Assembly: GCA_019084245.1 (NCBI GenBank)
Contig: JAHRFE010000028.1
Coordinates: 434,001 to 498,000, forward strand
Source of the DNA: Hoeflea sp.
Lineage (GTDB): Bacteria > Pseudomonadota > Alphaproteobacteria > Rhizobiales > Rhizobiaceae
Length of the DNA: 64,000 nt
Direction of reading: 5' to 3'
In this document: piece after piece, positions 10,590-19,392 of the stretch
How the letters are laid out: each line of letters begins with the position of its first letter
Position numbering within the stretch: the stretch's first letter is position 1
Position numbers and translations under genes: made by a program
Notes under the pieces: generated by a model
Database searches by the model: none
What the model was told of the DNA's origin: nothing
What the model saw: only the letters and a program-made list of their open reading frames with translations

Positions 10590-10969
10590 AGAGAAAAATC
10601 AGTTTCTTCCTGTTCGCAGGCGCCATCGGCTTCGCGGTCGATATGGGCGTGCTGTCGCTGTTGCTGGAGTTCAGAGTGCTGGACCCGTTCAGCGGCCGCG
10701 TGCTGGCAATCGGCGCCGCCATGCTGTGCACCTACATGATCAACCGCACCTTCACTTTCGGCCGCTCGCATCGCCGGGTCGCCGTCGAGGGCGCGCGCTA
10801 TGGCAGTGTCGGCATCGCGTCGGCGCTGATCAATTACGCTGTCTATTCGGGAATCCTGATCGCGCTGCCCTCGATCTCGCCCTATCTGGCGCTGATCTTC
10901 GGGTCGGGATCGGCGACCGTGTTTTCCTATCTCGGCTATGACCGATTCGTCTTCGGCGCCAAGAAATAG
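10586..10969 (+). CDS. GtrA-like flippase
   Basis: A 127-residue protein with four membrane helices and the GtrA family signatures FLFAGAIGFAVDMGVL near the N-terminus and INRTFTF in the middle, ending YDRFVFG. GtrA proteins are thought to move polyprenyl-phosphate-linked sugars across the inner membrane. Coupling to the preceding GT2 gene by an ATGA overlap fits this role. The next gene is convergent, 6 bases downstream. Confidence 0.9.
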   Translation: MKRKISFFLFAGAIGFAVDMGVLSLLLEFRVLDPFSGRVLAIGAAMLCTYMINRTFTFGRSHRRVAVEGARYGSVGIASALINYAVYSGILIALPSISPYLALIFGSGSATVFSYLGYDRFVFGAKK

Positions 10970-10975
10970 GCCCGG

Positions 10976-11962
10976 CTACACGGTCTCCCAGCCATCATGC
11001 GCGGCTGCGCGGTACACCGCGTCGATGAAGGCCTGGTTGAGAACCGACTGCTCCAGGGGGAACACCTCTTCGTCACCGCCGCGCGCCTTGCGGACAAAGG
11101 CCTCCGCCTGAAGCCGGTACTGCCTGACGCAGGGGAACCGGAAGACCCGGGCTTCCTCGTGGTTTTGATTGTGCAGAGTGATCGCCGCGTGGCCATAGTC
11201 GCCCGCATTGAACGGCGCCGTCACCTCGATATAGCCTTCCTCGCCGTGAAACACCATCAACTGGCGCAGCGCCATCTGGGTCGAGCAGTAGAAGCTCATT
11301 TCGAAATCGCCGAAATCGGCCTTGACGCTGGCGTAGCTGTCGGTGCCGAATTCCGGATGACGCTCAACCGTGGCCTGGACCCGGAGAGGTTCGCGGCCGG
11401 TTGAAAACCGGGTCGAGACCGTCGGGTAGACGCCGATATCCGGCAAACCGCCGCCGCCCAGTTCCGGCTTGTTGCGCATATTGGACGGATCGGCGTTGAA
11501 ATAGGAAAACGCGCCCTGGACATGGCGCAGGCGGCCGATGGCGCCGTCGGCAAGAAGCTCGCGAACCTTGCGCCATTGCGGGTGATAGGTGACCATGAAG
11601 GCTTCGCAGACCAGCACCTTGTTGGCGTCGCGGGCTGCAATCAGCGGCGCAATTTCATTTGCGTGAAGCGCAATCGGCTTTTCGCACAGGACATGCTTGC
11701 CTGCGTTGGCAGCCTTGATCGCCCATTCGATATGCTGCGACGTGGGCAGCGGAATGTAGACGCCATCGACCTCATCGGAAGCGAGCAGCTCTTCGTAGGA
11801 GGAATATGCCAGCGGCACGCTGAAGCGATCGGCCACCGCGCGGGCGCGGGCATGATCGCGGCTGGCAATGGCTGTGACCACACCGTTCTCGGAGTCCTGC
11901 AATTGCGGGATCACCTGTTCGCGTCCGATCTTGGCGGTCGATAAAATTCCCCATCGAAACAT
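10976..11962 (-). CDS. Gfo/Idh/MocA family NAD(P)-dependent oxidoreductase
   Basis: The 328-residue product has an N-terminal Rossmann domain ([12 protein letters not shown]) and the family motif CEKPIA at about residue 94, where the lysine is catalytic. The C-terminal half is the usual mixed sheet of sugar or inositol dehydrogenases. The substrate cannot be told. The start at 11962 is preferred over 12031 because GGAGG lies a few bases upstream and homologues begin at MFRWGI. It is convergent with the GtrA gene. Confidence 0.88.
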   Translation of the reverse strand: MFRWGILSTAKIGREQVIPQLQDSENGVVTAIASRDHARARAVADRFSVPLAYSSYEELLASDEVDGVYIPLPTSQHIEWAIKAANAGKHVLCEKPIALHANEIAPLIAARDANKVLVCEAFMVTYHPQWRKVRELLADGAIGRLRHVQGAFSYFNADPSNMRNKPELGGGGLPDIGVYPTVSTRFSTGREPLRVQATVERHPEFGTDSYASVKADFGDFEMSFYCSTQMALRQLMVFHGEEGYIEVTAPFNAGDYGHAAITLHNQNHEEARVFRFPCVRQYRLQAEAFVRKARGGDEEVFPLEQSVLNQAFIDAVYRAAAHDGWETV

Positions 11963-12123
11963 GCTGCTTCCTCCCCTTTGTCCGGCTCCGCACCCTGTTT
12001 GAGTCAGAATTGCGGATTGGTGTGCATTCAATCCCGTTTGCGGCCTGATCTGTCAACTCCCCGACTTGCGCCGTCTGCAGGTTTGGGATCATAACGGCCG
12101 CGTGATTCACGGAGAATGCGAGC

Positions 12124-12414
12124 ATGCGCGGTTTGACTTTGCTTGGCGCCCTTACCCTGCCCCTGATGCTCGCGGCGACAGTCGCATGCGCGGATCCCGT
12201 CCGCGACTTCAAGTCCGCCGACACGGACGGCGATGGCATCCTTGAGGTCAGCGAGTTCAGAAGGTTCGTCGACCTAAGGGCCGACAGCGGCAGCAAGATC
12301 GCCCAAAGGGTACGGACGTTCCGCGCCTATGGCCTCGCGCTTTCAGCGGTCGATTATGATGGCGACGGCAAGGTGTCCGGCGCCGAACTCATCCGCTACG
12401 ACAAGAATTCCTGA
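12124..12414 (+). CDS. small exported EF-hand calcium-binding protein
   Basis: The 96-residue protein has a signal peptide (hydrophobic stretch to about residue 22, cut near ATVACA) and two EF-hand loops, DTDGDGILEVSEF and DYDGDGKVSGAEL. Both loops have acidic residues at calcium-ligand positions 1, 3, 5 and 12. It is probably a periplasmic calcium-binding protein of unknown role. The stop lies 5 bases from the convergent nadV stop. Confidence 0.8.
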   Translation: MRGLTLLGALTLPLMLAATVACADPVRDFKSADTDGDGILEVSEFRRFVDLRADSGSKIAQRVRTFRAYGLALSAVDYDGDGKVSGAELIRYDKNS

Positions 12415-12419
12415 TCGGA

Positions 12420-13808
12420 TTATTGCTGGCTCGACGCAGCACGCTCGCGGATTTGCGCGAGCGTCCAGTCGACCAGCAACTCGCCGTCGCGCCAGACCGG
12501 CTGCAGCAGGTTTTCGCGGTCGCCCAGATCCTTGAGCGCCACGGCGAAGGGCCTGCCCTTGTCGCGCACCACCGCCTGGCGGTAGCGTTTCGACGCCTTG
12601 CCCGGATCGGTCTTGGGATTCTTGTTGATGCCGTGCCAGACGCCGTCATCATCCTGGCGGGCATTGGCCTTCATGGCGAAGCGCAGCGTGTCGCGGTTGA
12701 CCTTCTGCAAAAGCCCGGCGCCCATGCCGAAGGCAATGTTCTCGGCCGACCAGCCACGGTCTTCCAGACGCCCCAGGATGATGCGGATGGTCTCGGTGGT
12801 GACGCCGTCGCCCTGGATGACGCGGACGGCCGGGTTGAGCACCTTGTAGCCCTTGCCGTTCAATGAAAACCCGAAGATTTCGCCCAGCATCTGGACCGTG
12901 TCGACCGGCACCCGCGTGGCGTCGCCTGAATCGGGCCGCACCACCAGCGTGCCGCCGGAGGCCTCGACCTCGGCCTTCAATTCCTCGCCCCAGATGTTTT
13001 TCACCGCGCGGTAAAGATCGTAGGAATCCGAGACGACGGCCACGAGTTTGCCGGGACCGGAGAACTGCTTGAGCATGTTGCGGTAGGCCTCGGTCTCGCG
13101 GTCCTCGCCCCAGCTGGTCATGGTCGAATGCTCGGCAGCGGGAATCGAGAATCCCGCCATCGGCTCGTGGTAGAATTTTCGCGCGGTAACCAGCGCGCTC
13201 ACCGTGTCGGTGCCGAGGAAGTTGACGAGGTGCGCAACGCCGCCTATGCCCGCCTGTTCGAGCGAGGTGGTGCCGCGGGCGCCGAAATCATGCAGCCGGA
13301 ACGGCAGCACCTCGGCGGGCGTGTCGCAGGTCCGCTCGAGCGAGGCCGCGATGATGGTGCGGGCGCCGTGCGACACGGTGGCCACCGTCGACGGATACCA
13401 GACGGCGCGCAGGAGTGCTGTCTCCATGAAGGTCGGCAGCCAGAAGAAATCCGGATCGGTGTTCCTGACCTGCACCACCGGCGTGCCGGTGGGCACGATC
13501 ATGCCCTCGGGCAGCGCCTCGATCAGCAGAGGCAGATGGCCGTCATGCCGGGTGACGATCTTCTCAAAACCTTCGCGGTGGAACGGCAGGCCGTGGGCCA
13601 GGATCATCTCCTCGGCCTCATCGACATCGCCCATGGTGATCCTGCGGGAGAGATAGTCCTTGAGGAACATCTGCAGGCCGAAAAACAGCACGTGATCATG
13701 GGCGCCGCCGGGCCGGGCCTCGATATAGGCCGAGATCGCCGCGGTTTCGGGCGGATATTGCGCGAAATGCGAATATTTGTAGCTGTCGGAATTGAGAATG
13801 AGGTTCAT
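12420..13808 (-). CDS. nadV: nicotinamide phosphoribosyltransferase (NAMPT-type)
   Basis: This 462-residue enzyme joins nicotinamide and PRPP into NMN, a one-step salvage route to NAD. The sequence carries the NAMPT set of motifs: LNSDSYKYSH at the N-terminus, LHDFGARG, NFLGTDT, IPAAEHSTM, VVSDSYD, VVRPDSGD and VIQGDGV. These separate it from bacterial PncB nicotinate enzymes. No NMN adenylyltransferase gene is nearby. It is divergent from the AT-rich orphan gene, with only 56 bases between the two starts. Confidence 0.92.
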   Translation of the reverse strand: MNLILNSDSYKYSHFAQYPPETAAISAYIEARPGGAHDHVLFFGLQMFLKDYLSRRITMGDVDEAEEMILAHGLPFHREGFEKIVTRHDGHLPLLIEALPEGMIVPTGTPVVQVRNTDPDFFWLPTFMETALLRAVWYPSTVATVSHGARTIIAASLERTCDTPAEVLPFRLHDFGARGTTSLEQAGIGGVAHLVNFLGTDTVSALVTARKFYHEPMAGFSIPAAEHSTMTSWGEDRETEAYRNMLKQFSGPGKLVAVVSDSYDLYRAVKNIWGEELKAEVEASGGTLVVRPDSGDATRVPVDTVQMLGEIFGFSLNGKGYKVLNPAVRVIQGDGVTTETIRIILGRLEDRGWSAENIAFGMGAGLLQKVNRDTLRFAMKANARQDDDGVWHGINKNPKTDPGKASKRYRQAVVRDKGRPFAVALKDLGDRENLLQPVWRDGELLVDWTLAQIRERAASSQQ

Positions 13809-13864
13809 TGATTGTAGCTTGCCGTTGTGCAGAATCGTCTGTGAAACTAGGGCGGGATATTTGT

Positions 13865-14872
13865 ATGGCTACCGAGCTTATAACGACTTCTAACTCTGAT
13901 GATGGTTCGTTATCAATCGTAATCCCAAAAGCGCAGGTACACGACTTTATTGAAAAATTGGTGAAGTCCAGAAGAATTATTTCGAAGAACTTCGACTATA
14001 ATTTTGTTTGTGGAAAGAATGAAATAAACGACATATGCAGCTCCATACTATATAGAATAAAAGAGCAAAATAATGTCTCAAATCATTCATCAGAGGTCTC
14101 TGTATATTACGATGACGGTTCACGACGAACATATCCCGACCTAAAATCTTTCTTAGTTTTTGAAGACACATTTAATATGATTGCAAATCAAGTCAGCATA
14201 GATTTTATTTTCTTTATGTCATTTCCTGAGTTTTCTGGAGATGCTCCCGCCCCTGAAAAGCAAAATGTGAAATTATCATTTAGAACTAAGAGTCAATCAT
14301 TCGATGATGAAAGCTACTCGCCCGGAATCACAATAGACATATCCACAAACAGATTTACTTGGGCAGATGATATTATCAATGTCGCATCGAATAAAATAAA
14401 CACAATTTTTACAAAAATAAAGCTTTACCAAAGAATTTTTGATTCAAAGTATATATACATGTATGTTATAATGACCGTGTCATTAATAACTTCAAGTGCC
14501 TTTTCGATCCTTATAAGAAATAAGACTATTAGCCATGAGACAATAGAACAGCTTCTGAAGCTAAAATCTACAAGTATATCCGACATTGATACTAAAATTA
14601 ACGCCATACTCGGAACCTATAGGCCGAGAGAAACGAGTCATTTTGAAATTATCGCGATAGTTTTCTTAATATTTGTTATAACTTCAATTTTTGCTGGCAG
14701 AATTTACTTGCGTCCAATAAGGGTTCTCACAGTAAATGATTACTCAATGAATGAATTTAAAAGAACTGAAAGGCGCAGAAAGATTTTTTTCTATCCATTC
14801 CTTATTGGGACTGCCTCTAGCCTTGTCGTTGCAATTGCGTTTTCAGCAAGTAAAATTCTGTCATACATTTAG
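13865..14872 (+). CDS. AT-rich orphan membrane protein, function unknown
   Basis: I do not recognise this 335-residue protein. An N-terminal soluble part of about 205 residues contains YYDDGSRRTYPDLKSFLVFED and is followed by three membrane helices at about residues 217-237, 277-297 and 318-335, with a helical loop between the first two. Base use is very different from the flanks: one sampled 60-base line has 19 G+C, and codons such as ATA and AGA are common. An in-frame ATG at 13808 could extend it by 19 residues. The sharp change between nadV and pheT suggests recent transfer. Confidence 0.75.
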   Translation: MATELITTSNSDDGSLSIVIPKAQVHDFIEKLVKSRRIISKNFDYNFVCGKNEINDICSSILYRIKEQNNVSNHSSEVSVYYDDGSRRTYPDLKSFLVFEDTFNMIANQVSIDFIFFMSFPEFSGDAPAPEKQNVKLSFRTKSQSFDDESYSPGITIDISTNRFTWADDIINVASNKINTIFTKIKLYQRIFDSKYIYMYVIMTVSLITSSAFSILIRNKTISHETIEQLLKLKSTSISDIDTKINAILGTYRPRETSHFEIIAIVFLIFVITSIFAGRIYLRPIRVLTVNDYSMNEFKRTERRRKIFFYPFLIGTASSLVVAIAFSASKILSYI

Positions 14873-14882
14873 TTATTACTAT

Positions 14883-17294
14883 TTACCCCCTCAGCACACC
14901 GCCCGTCGATTTCTCGACATTGGCGATCACCGATTTCGCCAGCCGGTCGAGGTCCTCGTCGGTGAGCGTGCGCTCGCGCGGCTGGATGGTGATCTCGATG
15001 GCGACCGACTTCTTGCCTTCGCCCAGCGACGCGCCTTCGAACAGGTCGAAGACATTGACGCCGGTGACCAGCGCCTTGTCGGCGCCCTGGGCCGCGCGGA
15101 CCAGCGTGGCGGCGGGCACGGCCTTGTCGACCACGAAGGCGAAGTCGCGGCGCAGCGCCTGGAACGCCGAGAGGCTCAACACCGGCTTGGTGCGGGTCGC
15201 CTTGCGCTTGGCTTCGGGAATCGCATCGATGAACACCTCGAAGCCTGCAAGCGGGCCGGTGACATCGAGCGCGTCGAGCGTGGACGGATGAAACTCGCCG
15301 AAATGGCCGAGCACGACCTTGGGCCCAAGCTTGATCAGGCCCGAGCGGCCGGGATGGTACCAGGCGGGGCCGCCCTGCTCGATCTGCAAATTGGCCATCG
15401 GCAGGCCGCAGGCTTCCAGCACCGCCAGCGCATCGGCCTTGGCGTCGAACACACCGACCGGCTTTGCCGCGCCGTCCCAGTGACGGCCAGATCCGGTGAG
15501 ACCGGCGGTGCCGCGGCGGATGCCGCCGGCCACGCGGCGCTGACCTTCGGGCCGGTCGCTCTCATAGGTGCCTGAGACTTCGAACAACGCCACATCGCCA
15601 TAGCCCCGGGCGGCATTGCGGCCGGCCGCCGCAATCAGCCCCGGCAGCAGCGAGGGGCGCATGTCGGACATGTCGGCGGCGATCGGATTGGCGAGCTTGA
15701 GCTCGGGCTTGCCACCCCCGAACAGTTTTGCCTGGGTTTCGGGGATGAAGGACCAGGTGACCGCCTCAAGCATGCCGCGCGAGGCCAGCGCGCGCTTGGC
15801 GGCGCGGGTGCGGATCTGCTGCGTGGTGAGGATCTTGCCATTGACCGAGGCCATCGGGGCCAATGGCTCGGGCTTGATGAAGTCGACGCCATGAATGCGC
15901 ATGACCTCCTCGACCAGATCGGCCTTGCCGTCAATATCCGGACGCCACGAGGGGACGCTGACCGAAACGCGGTCGCCGCTACCCGAGACCTCGAAGCCGA
16001 GGCCGGTCAGGATGTCCACGGACTCGTCATTGGACACGGTGAGTCCGGTTAGGCGCTTGACTTCCGAGAACGGGAATTCGACGATCTTCTTCTGATGACC
16101 CTTGTAGCCCGTGACCCGGGCTTGAGCCGCGGTGCCGCCGCACATCTCAAGCACCAGCTCGGTGGTGCGTTCGAGGCCCGGGATCATGTATTCGGGATCG
16201 ACGCCGCGCTCGAAACGGTAGCGGGCATCGGTGATGATGCCGTGGCTGCGGCCGGTCTTGGCGATGTTGATCGGATCCCAGAGCGCAGATTCGATCAGCA
16301 CATTCACGGTGTTTTCATCACAGCCGGAATGCTCCCCGCCCATGATGCCGCCGATGGATTCGGGGCCATTGTCATCGGCAATCACCACATTGGCCGGGTT
16401 GAGCCTGTAGGTGCGGGTATCGAGCGCAAGAATTTCCTCACCCTCATGGGCGCGGCGCACCACCAGATCGCCCTTGACCTTGTCGGCGTCAAAGACGTGC
16501 ATCGGCCGGCCCTGGTCGAAGGTCATGAAATTGGTGACATCGACCAGAGCGGAGATCGGGCGAAGGCCGATGGCCAGCAGACGCTTCTGCATCCATTTCG
16601 GGCTCGGGCCGTTCTTGACGCCACGCACCAGCCGCCAGGCAAAGCCGGGGCAGAGGCTTTCGTCGTCGAGCACGATCCTGACGTCTTGCGGCGTGTCGCC
16701 CTCGACTTCAAAGGTCGGCGTCTTCGGCGCTTTAAGCGTGCCGAGACCGGACGCCGCCAGATCGCGGGCGATGCCGTAGATCGAGGTGCAATCGGGGCGG
16801 TTCGGCGTCAGGTTGATCTCGATCACCGGATCGTCGAGGCCCGCATAGGACGCGAACGAGGTTCCGACCGGCGCATCCTCGGGCAGGTCGATGATGCCGT
16901 CGTGATCGTCGGACATGTCGAGCTCTTTTTCCGAGCACATCATGCCATGGCTTTCGACGCCGCGGATATTGCCGACGGCAAGCGTCACATCGATGCCCGG
17001 CACATAGGTGCCCGGCTCGGCCAGCGCACCGATCAGACCGGCGCGCGCATTGGGCGCGCCACAGACGATCTGCACCGGCGGGCCCACGCCCTTGTCCACC
17101 ATCAGCACCCGTAGCTTGTCGGCATTCGGATGCTGCTCGGCGGAGACCACGCGCGCAATGGTGAAGGGCCGGTAGGCCGCCTTGTCATCGACATCCTCGA
17201 CCTCGAGCCCGATCGCGGTCAAGCGCTCGCAGATCTGATCCAGAGTGGCGTCGGTCTCAAGATGATCCTTGAGCCAGGAGAGGGTGAATTTCAT
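14883..17294 (-). CDS. pheT: phenylalanine-tRNA ligase beta subunit
   Basis: PheT pairs with PheS as an alpha2beta2 enzyme that charges tRNA-Phe. At 803 residues it has the usual layout: an N-terminal tRNA-binding (EMAP-like) domain at about residues 40-150 ([11 protein letters not shown]), B3/B4 editing domain, B5 domain, synthetase-like core and a C-terminal anticodon-binding FDX-ACB domain from about residue 710 ([16 protein letters not shown]). It is separated from pheS by five small genes on the same strand, which is unusual because the two are normally adjacent. Confidence 0.97.
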   Translation of the reverse strand: MKFTLSWLKDHLETDATLDQICERLTAIGLEVEDVDDKAAYRPFTIARVVSAEQHPNADKLRVLMVDKGVGPPVQIVCGAPNARAGLIGALAEPGTYVPGIDVTLAVGNIRGVESHGMMCSEKELDMSDDHDGIIDLPEDAPVGTSFASYAGLDDPVIEINLTPNRPDCTSIYGIARDLAASGLGTLKAPKTPTFEVEGDTPQDVRIVLDDESLCPGFAWRLVRGVKNGPSPKWMQKRLLAIGLRPISALVDVTNFMTFDQGRPMHVFDADKVKGDLVVRRAHEGEEILALDTRTYRLNPANVVIADDNGPESIGGIMGGEHSGCDENTVNVLIESALWDPINIAKTGRSHGIITDARYRFERGVDPEYMIPGLERTTELVLEMCGGTAAQARVTGYKGHQKKIVEFPFSEVKRLTGLTVSNDESVDILTGLGFEVSGSGDRVSVSVPSWRPDIDGKADLVEEVMRIHGVDFIKPEPLAPMASVNGKILTTQQIRTRAAKRALASRGMLEAVTWSFIPETQAKLFGGGKPELKLANPIAADMSDMRPSLLPGLIAAAGRNAARGYGDVALFEVSGTYESDRPEGQRRVAGGIRRGTAGLTGSGRHWDGAAKPVGVFDAKADALAVLEACGLPMANLQIEQGGPAWYHPGRSGLIKLGPKVVLGHFGEFHPSTLDALDVTGPLAGFEVFIDAIPEAKRKATRTKPVLSLSAFQALRRDFAFVVDKAVPAATLVRAAQGADKALVTGVNVFDLFEGASLGEGKKSVAIEITIQPRERTLTDEDLDRLAKSVIANVEKSTGGVLRG

Positions 17295-17295
17295 G

Positions 17296-17724
17296 TCACT
17301 GTCCGGTCTGTGTGTGTATCAGGATGGTCTTATCGTAGCGTGGCAGGTCATCGGCAAGCTGCAACCAATCAAGCTGTTGTATCGCAAATGTGTGGGCGGT
17401 GGGCGGAAAGGCTGACGGATCGTCCATGAAGCCGGTGTTGAAAAAGGTCCGGTCGGTTGCACTGTCATGTTCGTGCGCGACCGGCGATCCGCATTTCAGG
17501 CAAAACAGGCGGGTGGCCGTGCCGTTGCGATAGCGCGCCAATGTTGCGGCCGTCTCCCAGACAATCGCGTCCTTGGGGAAAGCGACCGACGCAGTGACCG
17601 GCGCGCCGGACGACCTGCGGCAATCATCGCAATGACAATAAACCGAGAAATTGGGTTCGGCATGGGCCTGCATGATCACGGAGCCGCAACGGCAATGGCC
17701 ACGATGGGAGATTTGCGCCGTCAT
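17296..17724 (-). CDS. GFA family (Mss4-like fold) zinc protein, copy 1
   Basis: A predicted 142-residue protein with the cysteine set of the GFA family: HCRCGS near the N-terminus, [11 protein letters not shown] in the middle and CLKCGSP. The family is named after glutathione-dependent formaldehyde-activating enzyme, but most members have no proven reaction. It ends one base before the pheT start. The start could also be 17739, five codons earlier; neither has a strong Shine-Dalgarno sequence. It is related to the next upstream gene, so the two may be a tandem duplication. Confidence 0.85.
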   Translation of the reverse strand: MTAQISHRGHCRCGSVIMQAHAEPNFSVYCHCDDCRRSSGAPVTASVAFPKDAIVWETAATLARYRNGTATRLFCLKCGSPVAHEHDSATDRTFFNTGFMDDPSAFPPTAHTFAIQQLDWLQLADDLPRYDKTILIHTQTGQ

Positions 17725-17788
17725 TGCGGGCTCATCCAATGAGTTAACATGCCAGCATCTCGACTACGCCGCCTTTTCCGGGGGATTT

Positions 17789-18226
17789 TCATTGATCTTT
17801 TCCCGTCTTCACGATTGGGCGTTCCACGGAAAACCCGTCGAAACGCGGAAGGTCGTCGGTCATATGCAGGAAGGGCAATTGCCGTTCCACAAAGGCATGG
17901 GATGCCGGCGGATAGGAGTCAGGCTCGTCCATGAAGCCGAGCGCCAGATAGATTTCACCCGGCAGGCGCTCGTCGGTGTAGCCGATCTGGCTGCCGCAAT
18001 GGCCGCAGAACATGCGCGTCACGCCGCCCGCGCCGCGCCAGCTGTTGGGTTCGCCGAACCAGGCGATACTGTCTGCCCGGAAGCCGACAAAGGCCATCAC
18101 CGGCGCGCCGGTCTGCTTGCGGCAGTCGCGGCAATGGCAATAGGACTGCCAGATCGGCGCAGCACTTGCCTCCGCCGAGATCAGGCCGCAGCGGCAGGAG
18201 CCGTGATGGAGCGCAGATGCGGTCAT
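17789..18226 (-). CDS. GFA family (Mss4-like fold) zinc protein, copy 2
   Basis: The 145-residue product has the same cysteine pattern as copy 1 (SCRCGL, CHCRDCRKQTG, CGHCGSQ) and a matching C-terminal stretch (YLALGFMDEPDSYPPASHAF). The reaction is unknown. The ATG at 18226 overlaps the stop of the exonuclease gene by 4 bases (ATGA), which fixes the start and argues for coupling; the frame stays open for 225 bases upstream but is only antisense-like sequence there. A 64-base gap separates it from copy 1. Confidence 0.87.
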   Translation of the reverse strand: MTASALHHGSCRCGLISAEASAAPIWQSYCHCRDCRKQTGAPVMAFVGFRADSIAWFGEPNSWRGAGGVTRMFCGHCGSQIGYTDERLPGEIYLALGFMDEPDSYPPASHAFVERQLPFLHMTDDLPRFDGFSVERPIVKTGKDQ

Positions 18227-18834
18227 TGTGGGTCCTCCCGTTCGCGGCCATGGCGGACCTTTCCAAGCAGCGTCGCCAGCAGCGAGGCGTAGCCGCGCGC
18301 ATCGTCGATGGCGCGATGGGTATGGGGGTGATGTCCCATCCAGTCCGCCGGCAGAACCGTATCGAGCGTCTGCATCTTCGTCTGGCCGAGCACAGCGCAC
18401 ATGTAGGCGCCGATGTCGAGCGCGCCGGCGGTGAAGATGTTGCGGCCCCAATAGGGAATGTCGAGCAGGTAGGAGCCGGCGAAATCGCGAAGGTAGCGGT
18501 CAATCCAGAGGCCGTCGAATGCGACGGGCCGCGCCGCAAAGGACCTGACCTGCGGGTAGGTTTCCACCCAGGCGACGAAGCGTTGCATGGCATCGGCCGG
18601 ATCGACGGGATCGAGGGTTGCCGCCCCCCACGCCTCGGGCTGGCCGGCCCACCATTTCATGGTCTGCGGGTCGGGAGACCGGTCAGGGCGCGGGCTCATC
18701 ACGGCCTCGAATTCACCGCACATCTCGCCGTCCTCGCGCACCACCACGGTGGCGAAGCTGAGCATCGAATTACGCGCCGGATCTGGTCCGTCAGTCTCGA
18801 TGTCGGTGACGAAATAGTGGGCAGGGGAAGTCAC
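18223..18834 (-). CDS. DnaQ-like 3'-5' exonuclease
   Basis: A 203-residue protein of the RNase H-like DEDD exonuclease superfamily. Exo I is TDIETDGPD (D11, E13). A conserved internal aspartate probably lies in ALDIGAYMC. The C-terminal Exo III motif HRAIDDARG contains the general-base histidine and last metal aspartate, so it is the DEDDh subtype. Size and lack of other domains suit an orphan exonuclease rather than the polymerase III epsilon subunit. The substrate is unknown. Confidence 0.82.
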   Translation of the reverse strand: MTSPAHYFVTDIETDGPDPARNSMLSFATVVVREDGEMCGEFEAVMSPRPDRSPDPQTMKWWAGQPEAWGAATLDPVDPADAMQRFVAWVETYPQVRSFAARPVAFDGLWIDRYLRDFAGSYLLDIPYWGRNIFTAGALDIGAYMCAVLGQTKMQTLDTVLPADWMGHHPHTHRAIDDARGYASLLATLLGKVRHGREREDPQ

Positions 18835-18892
18835 GCACTCATTCCTTGGATCGAATTTCTTTTACGCGATGCCATAAAGGGACATCCGGCGT

Positions 18893-19171
18893 TCACGCAG
18901 CCTTCTCCGGCGCCTTGGCGCCCGGCGCTTTCCAGCCTGCCAGCATGCCGCGAACCGACAGGTCCTCATCGACATCCGGCCAGTGGACGCCGGCAAGCAT
19001 CAGGTGCACATTGTTGCGCTGCGAAGGCGTTGCCTCCAGAAGCCGCGGATACCACCACAGCGGCGTGGAGACTCGGCGTCCATCGGCGAGCCGAACGTGA
19101 ACCTCATGCAGATCGCACCACGCCTCGATCGGACGCTCAGCTTCCGGATAAGTGTCATGCGAAATAGTCAT
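18893..19171 (-). CDS. DUF2442 domain protein
   Basis: The 92-residue protein matches DUF2442 in its core: VHVRLADGRRVSTPLWWYPRLLEAT followed by a HWPDVDEDLSVRGML segment is the family pattern. The function is not known. It overlaps the 3' end of the upstream DUF4160 gene by 17 bases, and such pairs recur in bacterial genomes, which has led to toxin-antitoxin suggestions without firm proof known to me. The last 12 residues are a low-complexity Ala/Lys/Pro tail. Confidence 0.82.
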   Translation of the reverse strand: MTISHDTYPEAERPIEAWCDLHEVHVRLADGRRVSTPLWWYPRLLEATPSQRNNVHLMLAGVHWPDVDEDLSVRGMLAGWKAPGAKAPEKAA

Positions 19172-19388
19172 GCCATGCCTCCAGCATCTGCTGTCTGTGT
19201 TCCTCGATCACGGCCAATATACGTGCAAGGTCTCTTTGGCTAAAGCCCCCGGACTCCGCCATTCTGATCTCCGTCAACCAGACCTTCGCTTCGCCGCCAT
19301 TTCCTTCGACATGAATATGAGGTGGCTCATATCGATCGCCGGAATAGAAATGAAACCGGAAGCCATATTTGCGAAGGACGGTCGGCAT
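19155..19388 (-). CDS. DUF4160 domain protein
   Basis: The 77-residue protein fits DUF4160: MPTVLRKYGFRFHFYSGD, then EPPHIHVEG and a helical C-terminus ending AWHDYFA. The motif EPPHIHV is the family hallmark. Function is unknown; the domain pairs with DUF2442, as it does here. The start lies 4 bases after the pheS stop, so the pair is embedded in the pheS-pheT transcription unit. Its small size and 17-base overlap with the partner resemble a toxin-antitoxin layout, but nothing in the sequence proves that. Confidence 0.85.
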   Translation of the reverse strand: MPTVLRKYGFRFHFYSGDRYEPPHIHVEGNGGEAKVWLTEIRMAESGGFSQRDLARILAVIEEHRQQMLEAWHDYFA

Positions 19389-19392
19389 TGCT

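Noticed and set aside
18227-18451. 75-residue N-terminal extension of GFA copy 2
   Set aside because: This part is antisense-like sequence inside the exonuclease gene; the ATGA overlap marks 18226 as the start.
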